NCBI GenBank assembly: GCA_963082975.1
Contig: OY720344.1
Location: 31,841,172 to 31,905,171, forward strand
Source of the DNA: Labia minor
Lineage: Eukaryota; Arthropoda; Insecta; Dermaptera; Spongiphoridae
Reading direction: 5' to 3'
Length of the DNA: 64,000 nucleotides
Positions within the stretch are counted from its first letter, which is position 1. Every line of letters starts with the position of its first letter. The notes beneath the pieces were generated by a model. It was given only the letters and a program-made list of their open reading frames with translations. It did not search any database and was not told the DNA's origin. The translations under genes were made by a program, and so were the position numbers. Of the stretch, positions 21,433-34,160 are shown in pieces.

Positions 21433-23351
21433 CAAGATTTATACAAAAAAAACTATGGGTATGGATATATTCTGGGGACATAGAATATTTTGATTTATAT
21501 CCCACTTATCTCAGATTTTATAATACCCAAGCAATATTTAATGTGTCTTTTTTAATAACTTATAGATGTCATTTTAAACATTAATTTAAGACATTAATAT
21601 AATAATTTAACGATTTAAATTGTGTTTTATAAATTATAAATGTAATCAATTATTATTTATTATTTTAATATATATTGTTATCCTATTTATTAGGGTAACT
21701 TGGATTGAATAACCATTCTTATAAATATAAGAAAAATTCTTTCTTTCATGATTACACAATCTAATGTAACGTGAGTGAAGGGTGAATCATTTTTCTTTCT
21801 CCCTAATATCTTGAAGCTTTCTTTGCAAAGAATATAAAAATTCAAATTTTATTGTTAATCAATATAAGGTTTTGCTTGTTCTTTAGATCTTATTTTATAA
21901 AATATTTTTTTTTCTAAATTTTTTTTTAATAGGAATTGATCATATTATATATTTATAAATTTAAAAATAATTTAAGAAAAAATTAAAATTTTTTTGAAAA
22001 ATATTTTAAAATATGATTCTATAATATAATATAAACTATATTTTTTTTATTTATAAAATGAAATATAAATTACACATAAAAAAATTTCTCAAAATGAAAT
22101 TATCAATAATAAAATAAGTGTTCGTTTATTAAAATAAATCAGTGCGATTTTTGGCTAAGGTTTTTGAATTTATTAACTTATTTAAGAAAATTTTAATTTA
22201 TTTTGCAGATAAATCTTATAATTTTTAAAGTTGAAATCAATAAAAACATTAATATTAATATTAATGTTTTTAAAATATTGCCCCCCTTTTTTCTTGATAT
22301 TAACCTGTAGAATTGAGTGATTTAATATATTATTCATTAAATGTGTATTTGACAACAATACACAAGATTTAATATGTATTATAAGTCAAAAATATAATCT
22401 TTGTGTGTGTGAATAGACAAAATATTAGGTATTAAATAATGTATAGGAAAAATTTAATTAAATAAAAATAGGGATAAAATATTTCTGGAAATTTCCATTC
22501 GATATTTATAAAATTGAAAATAATAGAGTGAAAGTGGAATATATATATATATATATATACATTTTTCAATTTATAATTTGAAAATTATATTCATTAAATA
22601 AATCTATTATATAATATAAGTAATTTTTCACGAAGGTAATTCATAGTCATAGACAAGTTGTATGAAAATGAAGAGCTCAAAGTTCATAACAATCGGATAT
22701 TATCACTAGATATGTTTTGTTCCCCCTCTTTGGCAAGATTAGATTGATAAGATAAATCAATATAAAAAAATATCATTAACACAATAATTATGATAAAAAT
22801 ATATAGAAAAATGATATGAAATTTATATGCAAATAAAATAATTTTATTTTCCTATTTTTGTAATTAAAATCAGTATAATTAAAATTGATAAATTATAAGA
22901 AAGAAATTATTTTAACAATAAATTAATTATGTTGATTTATTTCATTTATTAAGAAAATAAAAGCTCGACACTTATTTGTACTAATGAAATTAATCTAAAC
23001 ATATATTTAAAAAAATAAGATATATTAATTATATTAATGTATAAAAAAAATTGACAATAATTTTAATTAATCACAAAATAAATGCATGATTTTCAATGCT
23101 AGCCAGGATTTTGACTTGTCGTTCGTTTATCTTTCTTCATTTATTTAATGATTCAGATATTGCAATTAACCAAACACACACACACACAATGAAAAATGAT
23201 GCAACTTTACTATTTTTTACGATTGATAGATTGTTCCATCATTTTGTTAAATATAATTGAATTAGTAACACTTCATTCAGATTTTATCCTTCTCCTTCAA
23301 ATTTATCTAATTATAATTTTTTTATTTTTAGATTCTCAAATACTATAATAA
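21433..23351. other. AT-rich desert, nothing supported
   Basis: Homopolymer-rich sequence with an (AT)n tract at about 22540-22559. No frame, RNA gene or long repeat recognised. Confidence 0.6.
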
Positions 23352-23620
23352 TGATAATATAAAAAATTCTAATAATATTTAAATTTTTTTTATCACTGAC
23401 GTATATATTTATTTTATAATAAAGAATAATTAATATGTTTAATATTACATAAAATTTTACATTTTAAGTATAGGTTTTATCAATATAATTATTTTATAAT
23501 TAAATCTAAATTTTTCTAAATATTTGATTATTTATATAATCTAAATGATATTATTTTAATAAAAATTTGAACTTATTTTAATTTAATTTGAAAATAATAT
23601 TTAATATAAAATATTAATAT

Positions 23621-24817
23621 ACTAGCAGACCCGGCAAAGCTTCGCTTTTGCATGTATGTCTGTATACATATATACGTATGTGATAACTGAACACTTAATA
23701 ATAATAATAATAATAATAATGTATTAAATGAATATAATTGAAATTTTAGTTTTAATTGCACTTTTTTTTTGTTTTTTATTTTTATTTATTTTTATTGGAA
23801 TTATTACAAATAATAATAATAATAATTATTTATTAAATGAATATAATTGAAATTTTATTTTTTATTATTACATTTTTATTTTTATTTTTTTTTGTTAATA
23901 ATTTATTTTTATTTTTTATTTTTTTTGTTAATAATTTATTTTTATTTTTTATTTTTTTTGTTAATAATTTATTTTTATTTTTTATTTTTTTTTTGTTAAT
24001 AATTATTACATTTTTATTTATTGGAAAATTATTTCTACTTTATTAATTGTTAATAGTTTTTACATTTTAATTAACAGTTTTCGGAATAAGTATATTCCCT
24101 TATTATATAGATTCTTATTGTTTGTCTCACAAGTCTACCTACATTATTTCATTACCATTGTTTGATTCAAAATAAAATTCAAAATATTTAATAGGACATG
24201 ACATGATCTTAGTATTTTTCCCATCCCAGAATATTTGCTAATATTACATGTTGGAGTTCCAATTACCTGCATATTTAATGACAATTTCAAAGCTGAATAT
24301 GCTTTTAAATAAAAAAAAATTTGAAGAAATTAAATGGAATTATTATTATTAAGAATCAATAAATAAATTTATTAAATATACATTTAAATATGTAAATAAA
24401 TCTATATATAAATTTAATAAATATTCAAACAATAATTGAAACAATATAAATAAAACGATTCAATGTTTTACTTACATTGTGATTTATAATTTTATTTTTA
24501 TTACATCTGTTATTATGGGTATGTAATTTTTGACAGTTTAAAAAAAATTAAAAATATTCATAAAATTTATCAAAATAATAAGTTGAAAAGATTTCCAATT
24601 ATTTTTATTTATTTATTGTAAATTTTCAATGTAAGCATAGTAACCATGAATAGACTTTTACCAAAATATTGCTAATTAAATTAATTTTGGATTTAACCAC
24701 ACAAAAACCTTCCTTGGTATGCCCACAACAATCCCTGAGAGTTTCATTGCAATCGGACGGGTAGTTTTTGAATTTAGGCGAGACAGACACACAGACAGAC
24801 ATTGCCTTTTATATATA
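23621..24817 (+). mobile_element. CTAG-type dispersed element, copy 1
   Basis: Begins ACTAGCAGACCCGGCAAAGC and ends CAGACAGACATTGCCTTTTA followed by a TA tract. Similar start/end patterns (CTAG...GACC-like start, ACAGACAGAC then TTTTAT at the end) are common in arthropod dispersed repeats of uncertain class. The borders are supported by the uninterrupted second tandem unit at about 25241-25260. The element contains a 33-bp tandem repeat and no intact gene. Confidence 0.65.
23868..24005 (+). repeat. Minisatellite, unit about 32-33 bp
   Basis: The unit TTTGTTAATAATTTATTTTT plus T/A-rich filler is repeated about four times in a row. It creates the repeated peptide NNLFLFFIFFV in a chance open frame at 23837-24046. 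It lies inside the CTAG-type element. Confidence 0.85.
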
Positions 24818-25432
24818 TAAATATTCATATTTTTAGAAGAAATATCTATACAGTAGAAGTATACTTATATTTTAATAAATATTTTAATTGTTTTAATTTA
24901 TTTATTTTTAATTTAGTATTTTTGAATAAATATAGAAGGGGCCTCAAAATTTAAAAATATTAACTATAAATATTCAATTTTAATTAAAAAATATTTTCTG
25001 ATTTTGCATTTTTTCACTTAAGAATTGTGTCTTTAAATAATTCTAATGATATTTAAATTCTTTTTATCACTGACATATATAGTTATTTTATAATAAAATA
25101 ATAATTAATATGTTTAACATTACATAAATTTTACATTTTTGGTATAGGTTTTATCAATAAATATTAATTATTTTATGATTAAAGTCTAAATTCCTCAATA
25201 TTTGATTATTTATATAATCCAAATGATATTATTTAATAAAAATATTAATATATATTCATATTTTTAGAAGAAATATCAACAGAGTAGAAGTATATTTAAT
25301 ATTTTAATAAATATTTTAATTGTTTTAATTTATTTATTTTTAATATTTTTTATAAATATTAAATTTTATTTTAAAAAAATATTTTCTGATTTTGTATTTT
25401 TCACTCAAGAAATGAGTTTTTAAATAGTCTTA

Positions 25433-26427
25433 GTGAGGTAGAACAAAAATAATTGCATCTACAATATCAAGGGGAACCCCCAAATATAAAGGACCTAGGG
25501 GCCCCACACGACCTTAATCCACTTGATCAAACCCTAGAAAATTATTAATGAAAACTAGTAGATATTTATAGTTATTTAATGAATACCAAGTACTGAATCA
25601 ATAACAATACAAACATACATTTTTAATGATCCTTAACTTTACTTCATTCATCTAAGAAATAATTAATATTATTTTATAATTTAACACATTAAAAGAATTA
25701 TAGTTTATAATTATATTAATTTATTTAAATTGTTTTTTTTTCATTTAAATAAATATGTTTACACACACACATACATAGATGGATATAAAATAAGAATTTA
25801 AAAAATACTCCAGATAATAATAATAATAAGAACCAATAAAATAATAAATATTTTAAATTCATATAAAATTTGTCGCGTGGCAATTCAATATTTACTTTAA
25901 ATTTTTTTGTAATCAGATAAATCCCCATCCTCTTTCTATTTTACTACTCTATCGAGTAAATTTGTTTTTTCTTTTAATATTTGTAAATAGTGTAAAAAAA
26001 TTGTGGTCTTTTTTTTCCTTGATCGCTTCCTTCCTACACTTCCAAATTTTATCCTCTTCCTTCTCAGGCCATTCATTCATTCATTACCACACCCCCATTA
26101 TCCGATAATGACCAAAACTGTTTTTCTTGCATCATCTGGCGTAATATAGACTAGTTGTCTCCATTCTCAGCCATGCCGCCCTCGCAAATACACCCAAATA
26201 ATCTATTAAATCAACAGGTGGTTCAATCCCATAAGCTCATGTGTTGAGTGAGAGGGAGTGTAGGCTAAAAGGGTTATGATTGCAATTTAATAGACCTACT
26301 CACTTCCTCTTTATATATGAATTAATGGATTTTCAATATATTTATAATAAAATTAAACATTTCATCAAAATTCTTATATAATCAATATAAGATTAAACTG
26401 TGAATCAAATTTGCATTTTCAATTTTA
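25433..26427. other. Desert with a GC-richer island at 26020-26290
   Basis: A small GC block at 25480-25520 and a longer complex stretch at about 26020-26290, including ATTCATTCATTCATTACC, GCCATGCCGCCCTCGCAAA and GTGAGAGGGAGTGTAGGC. The latter is not repeated elsewhere in the window and has no coding frame. It could be a regulatory element. The rest is AT-rich. Confidence 0.35.
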
Positions 26428-26664
26428 AAAACTAAAATGGTAATTGTTTACAAAACGGGAAGCTTCAGGAATTTCGATGAAACTTTGACAGTGGATTCCT
26501 TTATTAATTCCAAAGAAACTTTCCTTATGCGATATTACCCGGTCTCTTCTAGTTTACGAGATAAAAATTATTAACATTTCTTTGAAATTAATAAAGGAAT
26601 CCACTGGCAAAGTTTCATCCAAATCTCTGAAGCATCCGCTTTTTTTAAACAATTACCACTGAAA
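26428..26664. repeat. Fold-back MITE, family H copy 1
   Basis: About 237 bp with inverted arms of about 80 bp. The left arm starts AATGGTAATTGTTTACAAAA and includes GTGGATTCCTTTATTAATTC; the right arm is its inverse, ending AAACAATTACCA. The centre carries CTTCTAGTTTACGAGATA. A rearranged second copy is at 43915-44212. Confidence 0.8.
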
Positions 26665-28681
26665 TAATTTATTGAAATTTATAAATTCATATTTTACAAT
26701 TAATTCACATATTTAATAATAACAAATAATTTTAATTCATTTCTATGAATTATATTTTATCAAAATATAAGCTTATATACCTATATATATATATATATAT
26801 ATTTATTATAATAATTTTATAATATATTTTATAAAAATTTTTTTAAAAATCCTTTTTTATAAATTTTATATATATCCTATAAAATTATTATTATGATCGG
26901 ATTTTATTGATTCAATATAAAAGCAAGATAGGTGGGTCGTTTTTTATAGGTAATTATTATCGATGGGAAATACCTACGTATACATATATTATATCTTATA
27001 ATCTAATTATCACCGATAATGAATAAAAAATATTTCATATTAAAAAACTGTTAGATTAATTCTAATCATTTGTCGTAATATGAATGGAAGAGTTAAAATT
27101 AGTTCAAAAAAATAGGACACACCTCCCTGGCTTCAACCAAAGTTGTTTGTCATGGAATGTGGCTTAAGGAAGTGCGTAAGTATTCAGTTAGTGTCATTGA
27201 AGTTCATAGAAAAGCCAAGGAAACCTCACTCATAATACATCTTTCTCCTAGACACAGATGACTTGTCATTATTTCAAATCATTAAATCAGTTTAATGGGG
27301 ATTCCATAAAGTGACAAACAATACATATATAAATGGAAGAATTTTATTTAAAAAAAATAATATTTTATATTTATAAGAGCAAAATTAATAATATCTATTT
27401 AATTAGGGGTTATGTCGGAATGAAAATGAATTTCAAAAACAGTCATTATTTATTAATTAAATTAATTATTTTCTTACTTTATACAAAATACTTATTTTAA
27501 TTGAATAATACAAATTTATATGTATTAGTATTTTTGTGAAATTTTTTATCTATGCAATCTAGTCATTTAAATTTAATATGACTCTGTTATTATTTAAAAC
27601 AATTTATATAAAAATTCGTTATTCAAGTTAATTTGAAATTTAATGATTTTCCATTATAAAAAATTATTAAAAATGTATTTGTTTCATTTTATTTTATTAC
27701 AACCGACGAAAAATAATTTAATTTGAAAATCAATTTCAATATTTTCTACTAGATTTCAATCTAAAGATACTTTTTCATATTAATTTATAATAATGTTAAA
27801 TGGTAACTAAAACAACATTAATGAAATGTATTATATCCTATTATACTATGCCAAAAAGTGATATAACACATATGTTTTATTTAAATAAAAATGTGTTAAT
27901 AAAACAGAAATAGAGAAAGACTTAGAAAGTGCCAACACAAGAATAATACAAATGAACATAAAATATAAGCACATGAATATAAATATTCATATATATATAT
28001 ATATATATATATTTAATAATAGAAATTTTAGAATATTTAAATGCAAATAAAATGTAAATAAAATTTAAATAGAAATATAAAAATAAATTGAATTTAAATG
28101 ACTTTAATGATTGATTCTGAACCAAAATTATAAAAACACACCAAAAGATTGAAATGAATCTAACAAGAAAAAAAAGAAAATTATATAAAAGGACCTAAAA
28201 AGATGCATAAATAATTATATAAATGAAGTTATCATTTTGACCTTGATTAAAGTTCAAAGATGATCATATATGTAATGCGATGTTATAAAGATAGGCGATG
28301 ATGATTTTTTTTAGATTAGATTCATCATAGGTCAAAGATTCTTAATGTAGGTGACTGTCAAAGAAGAAAAGAATGAAGGGGATAAAGGGAACCAATGAAT
28401 TGGATAAGAAATTAGTCATTCTTATAAAAATAATATTTAAAGGAAAAATTTTAATATATATAATTAAAAAGAAAATATTTTTTTATTTTGTTAATAAAGT
28501 TCTGTGGTTAGAAAAATTAATTTTAAATTTTATTTGTATATTTAAATAGTAATAATAAAAATTTCCGAAAATAAATTTATTATAAAACATACCTTTCTTG
28601 TAATCAAGAGTGTAGCTTGATGGTAAAATTCTGAACTATAAGATGAGAGTTTGAATTTCACCAAATTCACATAATTTATAA
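26665..28681. other. Desert with a GC-richer island at 27110-27300
   Basis: AT-rich apart from a complex stretch at about 27110-27300 (CACACCTCCCTGGCTTCAAC, then GGAATGTGGCTTAAGGAAGT). An (AT)n tract lies at about 27990-28011. No gene. The island could be regulatory. Confidence 0.35.
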
Positions 28682-29067
28682 TACGAGGGTAGGTCAATAA
28701 GTCCGTGATATTTTAAATTTCTCGTCTCTTAAATGAAATGACAACACTGCTCCTGACAGCAGGAATCCGCTGACTCCTGTTCAAATTTGAACCAGCTGGG
28801 TCTTTTAGTTTTTCTTTGACATCCATTAATAGCAGACTACCTAGTGATTTAAGAGGAAAATGAAAAAAACCGAAGAAATCATCTCACAAACAATTACCTT
28901 TTTGATATCCTCGACAAATCTTATTTTTTGGAATGGATAAAAAAATTGGAGAAACGTTGGGTGAAGGGTATAGAGCTCAAAGGAGAATACGTTGAAAAAT
29001 AAAATAATTTTTTATTAAAAACCTGTTTCATTCACAAAGTCACGGACTTATTGACCTGTCCTCGTAT
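28682..29067 (+). mobile_element. Mariner family A, copy 2
   Basis: Both terminal inverted repeats are recognisable: TACGAGGGTAGGTCAATAAG at the left and its inverse CTTATTGACCTGTCCTCGTA at the right. The interior keeps the family's AAATTTGAACCAGCTGGGTC block and a short piece of transposase tail (KKLEKRWVKGIELKGEYVEK-like), but most of the gene is deleted, leaving 386 bp. Confidence 0.88.
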
Positions 29068-29935
29068 ATATAACATTTGATGAGATAATTGAAAATCAAA
29101 TCAATTAATCTTGTTAAGTTGGCTTTGATCCAGGCTTTTTGTTTAATCATTTTCAATCAACTTTAATTTTAAATACCCAGTCATAAACTTCTAAAATTTC
29201 TCTCTCTCTCTCTAAACTATAAACTAAACTACTAATAAATGAGATTTGTATAAAATTGGTTTCAATTCGTATTGGCTCAATTCAATTGTAATTATAATTT
29301 TTTTTTTTGCAATTTTAAAAATTTATGAATTTTTATTGGAAAATCCAATTTCAATGGGACCACCAATTGGATGAGATCCGGTAACGGTGCCTCGAGCAGC
29401 ATTGAAGGTGATTCACATTCCTAATGATGGCTGTTTTTCAAGTTAAACAAATATGTATACAATAATTTGTTGTTGTTTCCTTTCGCGTGACTTTCCTTAT
29501 TTTTATGTGACGTGCCCGAGAACACGTCTAGGGAAGACAACAGAAAGGAAGGGAGGGAGGGTCATTCATTCACTAAAGTCAAACAATTCATCAATTCCTT
29601 GTTATCACAAAGAAAAGATAAAAGGAGAACCAATTGGGGTGTCCTCCATAAAAATGTCACTTTCACTTTTAATAATCTATCTTTATTTTAGCATATTACT
29701 AAGATAAGGACCAATAATAATAATAATAATAATAATACAATATTGTAAGTAAAAATTTATTTGTAAATAAGTAAAGTGAACTTTGTTAAAATATTTAATA
29801 TGTTTAGTATTTATTTGTCTTTTATAAAATAAATAATAAAATAATACTTATTCAGCATTAATCCAATAATAACAATTTTGTATAATAAACAATTATTAAA
29901 AGTTCGAGGAAGTAGTTTCCTTCCTCAGTCGAATA
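29068..29935. other. Desert with a GC-richer island at 29330-29660
   Basis: The stretch at 29330-29660 is complex and less AT-rich, with GAGATCCGGTAACGGTGCCT, TTTATGTGACGTGCCCGAGA and a purine run AGGAAGGGAGGGAGGG. The open frame at 29453-29707 inside it has no recognisable domain. Possible enhancer or promoter. A (TAA)n microsatellite is at about 29712-29737. Confidence 0.35.
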
Positions 29936-30174
29936 TACGTGGGCAGGTCAATAAGTCCGTGACTTTTGGAATTCATGGATTTTCATGGAAATTCACTTTT
30001 TCCATTTTCTTCTCAAACAACTAGGTAGTCTGCTATTAATAGATGTCAAAAAAAAAAACTAAAAAACCCAGCTGGTTCAAATTTCGACAGGAGTCAGCTG
30101 ACAGGAACAGTGTTGCCATTTCATTTAAGAGACGGAAAATTTAAAAAGTAACGGACTTATTGACCTGCTCTCGT
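29936..30174 (-). mobile_element. Mariner family A, copy 3 (short form)
   Basis: Terminal repeats GGGCAGGTCAATAAGTCCGT and GGACTTATTGACCTGCTCTC enclose the inverse of the family's non-coding left part (CCAGCTGGTTCAAATTTCGA). The whole transposase region is missing, so this 239-bp copy is a MITE derived from the same mariner. Confidence 0.85.
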
Positions 30175-31424
30175 ATATATATGGAATTAAATATATTTAA
30201 ATCTCCTTTTATATTGTTTTTATTTTGTTTTGGGTTTTAAATAGAATAAACAAAATATATGTTATGACCCAACAACATATCAAAATTAAAATTTCCTACT
30301 TTGATTTTATTTTGCATAAATCTTTTTTCATAATTAAACTAAATAATTCTTTAAATTTCTGTCGACTAGAATAAAATTTTGTTTAAATTCATATGTAATT
30401 ATATCATTAATGTATTTGCTTTATTAGAATTAAAATTAACATATCGATATATTTTAAAGAAAATATATTATATTTATAAAATAAATTTTAATCAAAAAAT
30501 ATTAATTTCCGTTAACATTCAATAATTTTATTTATTTTCTTGGTATTTTGATTTATCATTTTATTAGAATTTTTTTTTAAATAGGAACCACCTTTTCATA
30601 TCCATTTCTAACGGTTCTTGTTAGATTAAGAGTTGAACCTTGGTGATGTTAAGACAAACACTAGGAAATTATTAATAATAATATCAAGGTAATTATAGAT
30701 TTATATAAGAATTTTTAATTTATATTTTTACTAATATTTTTTTTATATACATGTATTATTATTTAAATTTATAATATGTATGTGAATGCCAATTATGATC
30801 TTTTTTTAAAAGAAGCTTCGCTTTTATTGATAGTTTTTTTTAAACTATTATCTACTAGCTATATTTATATTTATTCAATAATATTTATTCTTTAATTGAT
30901 TCTACATTTTCATGATTAGAATTTATTAAAGACATACTAAAAATTATAATTAATTAAAACAAATAAAAGAATAAATAAAAAAAAATTATTCATTTAAAAT
31001 TATTTGGAAAAATTAAAATATTTATCATAAACCACCTGTATTTTATTATTATTATTATATTTATGTATTTTATTATTATTATTATATTATTATTACATTA
31101 TTTTTTTTCAATCCTTCTCTTGGCTCATATCAATGTCGTGGTAAATCAATGATATTGAAAGTGTAGAGAAAAAAATCAAAAATAATTTTTATTTTTAAAA
31201 GTAATAGCCTTTTATTTAAATAATTTTTACCATTTATATCAACAAATATAAAAAAATATGAAGATAATCTAGTAACAGTAAATCAAGGTTTATTTCGTAC
31301 AAATTAAATAGATATTTAATCACATTTTGAGATCCGAGAGGTCAGTATCTCATTAGTCCCACTTTCTGCGTTATTATATATAAACATATAAGTTTATAAC
31401 AAAAATATAGTTATCAAACTACAT

Positions 31425-31520
31425 AATTTCTCACGTATGTATGTTTGTTTGTGATGGCTGTTATAAATTCAGCTTAAACTTAAATTGCAAACACCGTTTG
31501 CAACGGGTTCGTCTAATAAT
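31425..31520 (+). repeat. Dispersed repeat J, copy 1
   Basis: Shares about 60 bp with 63545-63610, including AAATTGCAAACACCGTTTGC followed by AACGGGTTCGTCTA. The copies lie 32 kb apart in the same orientation. This is the conserved end of some larger dispersed element not resolved here. Confidence 0.7.
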
Positions 31521-32489
31521 TAAATAAATATTAAAATGTGATTTCTTACATAATCTTTTATTATATCTCATATTGATCCTCCCCTTAGTTGGAATATTCT
31601 TTGCTGATTTAATTAAAAAACATTAACAAAATTTTATTTTCCAACAATTTGGATGCTTTAAAATTTAATATTTTTTACTTAAACATTTAGATATTTACTA
31701 ACTGTAGAATTGTGTTTTTAGGCTTTAGATATTCTTTGCATTCCAAAAACATCTTGATTAATATATAGTCAAAAATCACAAAAACAAGTAGTACAATTGT
31801 TTACAATTGTCTTTTTTGTGTTCAAGGTTTATGAATTGTATATTTATTCAATATATTATCATAAAGTAAATTAAAGATATAGACTTTATAGTAAAAGGAA
31901 AATCATTAAAAAATATCTATTTTTTTTTTTATTATCATCACAAGTTTGTTCATCATATCTATAAGAGTTCTTTATAACTCTATTGAATTGACAAAAAAAG
32001 AAATATGAAATAGAGATAGGGGAAGGAAGAAGGTAATTTTAAAATAATTGAAAATAATATTAATTAAGTGTTTAAAATATTTATAGAATATTGCGTTTCA
32101 AGATTAAAATTATATATGGCTGGAAATAATTTAAATGTTAACTCCATTTATTTTGGATTAAGTCACTACATAAGAGGTTATCTAATTAATTAAATAATAA
32201 ATTAGGTAATTGAGTCTAATATTAATTATATTGTCTTGGTAATCTTTTGCTATTATTGACTATTTACTATATATAGAAAGCAATGTAATGAATGGTCAGT
32301 CTGTCTCAAATTTAATTATTTAAAATTAAATAAATAATAAAATTGAACCTCAATAATATCAAATCCTTACTAGACTATTAAACTCTTTAAGTCTCTATAT
32401 GGCTTTTTTACTTATTTTATAATAATTAAATTATCTCTTAACTAAGTTATATGTTCAATTTTAACGATCAAAATTAATTAATAATCACT

Positions 32490-32840
32490 GTGAACGTTCT
32501 ATATAAGCAACCTAATCAACCTCTCTATAAGCAACTTTTTTTAGTTCAATTGTTTTCTACAAGTAGCTTATTTTTTTAAGTTAAATATTTGAGTTGACAT
32601 CTGTTCACAACAACATAACCTCAAATTGTAAAAAATACTGTTATTGGAATATGTTTGTATTTTGTAATGCCAGTATTGGGGTTAATTTCGTTAATTAGAA
32701 TAGTTACTAGAATTTCTGTTAATTTATTAATTAAGTTTCCAGACCTTAAGTATTTTTATATTTCTTTTTTCCCTATAAGCAACTTTTTCGAATAAGAAAC
32801 TTTTTTTATTGATTTTGGTTCAAATGAGTTGCTTATTAAA
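32490..32840. mobile_element. Possible pogo/Tigger-like fragment
   Basis: The motif TATAAGCAAC recurs at about 32501, 32525 and 32772, the last two extending to TATAAGCAACTTTTT. Its inverse AGTTGCTTATTA lies at about 32828-32839. Repeated TATAAGCAACTTTTT motifs with an inverted partner resemble pogo-type terminal regions. No transposase seen; the class is a guess. Confidence 0.35.
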
Positions 32841-34080
32841 ATAAAACTAAATTCTATTAAATCATCATAATTTGATTTTAAAATATTATCGATATAAAAA
32901 TAAATTTATCATTTTTTTATGTTCTTTTTTTGAAAACCAATAAAATGTTTCATATTGGCATTCAATTCTTTTGCAGTTCATCCTCGTTTGGGCGTAACGA
33001 GACACACCCCCTAAAGGGGCGGAGTCCTTGAAGTGATCTTATAAGCCCGGGAGGGGCCTCAATTTCTTATTATAGTCAATATTTGTGATGAATCTCAATT
33101 GCAAATGGGAAAGATTAAAAAAACAATTATCAGAATTTAGAAGGATAGTTTTTAAATTTTCTAAATTACTGAAGAAATAAATGATTAAATTTTAAATTAT
33201 TTTATGAGATGATCCTTAATATACTCGATCTACTTAATACGTATATATAAAGTAGACAAAAATTGGGTTGGTTCTTTGATCGTTTTTAAAAGAAGAATTA
33301 TTTTTTTAAAGGCAAATGTGTATACCACCTGAAGGATAGAAAACAAAATTTTGAATAAAATAAATTCTTCCAATTTCTCTAAATAAAGCTTCAAAGTTGC
33401 AAAAACAAAATCCCTATAAAACTTAATTGAGACCCAATATATATAATATTAAAACTTATAATTTTTTTAGAAATAAAATAAAATTCAAAATATGACTTTC
33501 CTCTAACAACAAATTAAAATAATTAAAATAAACCTCAACGCTTTAAAATTATTATATAAATCATGATATCACTAGAGAATTGTATATCTTTCAAAAAATG
33601 TTGCATTTAATTCTATAAGAATTAATATAATCATAAATTTTTCTATCAATCTTTAATCAATTTATCTTTTATTTGTTTAATAAATTATATCATCATATAT
33701 TTATATAAGTATTAATTACAAAAAGTACATATAAATAATGAAGGAAAAAACAAAAATATTTCTTAAGCTATTACGTTATCATCACAAAAAAAATATTGAA
33801 AAATGTTTAATAGTAATAATAATAATAATATAATAAATTTTACCGACAGAACATTAATAAAATTTGTATAAACCCGTGATTAAGAATTTTACATTTTTAT
33901 CGAAAAAACTCTTATCATGAAAATATTTGAATTTATTTTTATGTTTTATTCAATTAATTAATTATTTCATTCATATATTTATTTTTAATATCATTTTGTC
34001 TTATAAACTCATTAATATCTCTAGTATTAAAATGAAAATTTTCTTTTAAATAGATTAATTTTTAAAGAATAAAGTAACGC

Positions 34081-34152
34081 GGCTCAGTGGTCTAGGGGTA
34101 TGATTCTCGCTTTGGGTGCGAGAGGTCCCGGGTTCAAATCCCGGCTGAGCCC
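34081..34152 (+). tRNA. tRNA-Pro: tRNA-Pro (anticodon TGG)
   Basis: A complete cloverleaf of 72 nt. The acceptor stem GGCTCAG pairs with CTGAGCC. The D-arm lies in GTCTAGGGGTATGAT. The anticodon arm is TCTCGC-TTTGGGT-GCGAGA with TGG at positions 34-36, reading CCA-type proline codons. The T-arm is CCGGGTTCAAATCCCGG. The discriminator base is C and CCA is not encoded. Internal A and B boxes are intact, and a run of eight T follows as a pol III terminator. No intron. It stands alone in the desert and looks functional. Confidence 0.97.
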
Positions 34153-34160
34153 TTTTTTTT
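34153..34160 (+). terminator. RNA polymerase III terminator of tRNA-Pro
   Basis: A run of eight T directly after the tRNA 3' end, the standard pol III stop signal. Confidence 0.85.

Larger units (their letters stand above)
23352..25432. repeat. Tandem duplication, one unit split by an insertion
   Basis: Unit 1 is 23352-23621 plus about 24818-25034. Unit 2 is about 25035-25432. Both contain a stretch with TTTTTTTATCACTGAC- or TTCTTTTTATCACTGACATA-like sequence, then TTGATTATTTATATAATC, then TATTCATATTTTTAGAAGAA. Unit 2 is continuous where unit 1 is broken by about 1.2 kb of mobile element. The units differ by scattered substitutions and small gaps. Confidence 0.8.
30175..34080. other. AT-rich desert with scattered repeats
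   Basis: No gene. Recognised pieces: a dispersed repeat at 31425-31520, a pogo-like fragment at 32490-32840 and a GC blip at 32975-33060 (AAAGGGGCGGAGTCC and GCCCGGGAGGGGCC). Microsatellites (TTA)n near 31048-31100 and (TAA)n near 33816. The rest is featureless. Confidence 0.5.

Noticed and set aside
23837-24046. Open frame with repeated NNLFLFFIF peptide
   Set aside because: It is the translation of a T-rich minisatellite, not a membrane protein.
29453-29707. 84-codon frame in a GC-richer island
   Set aside because: No domain, and the frame runs into AT-rich low-complexity sequence.
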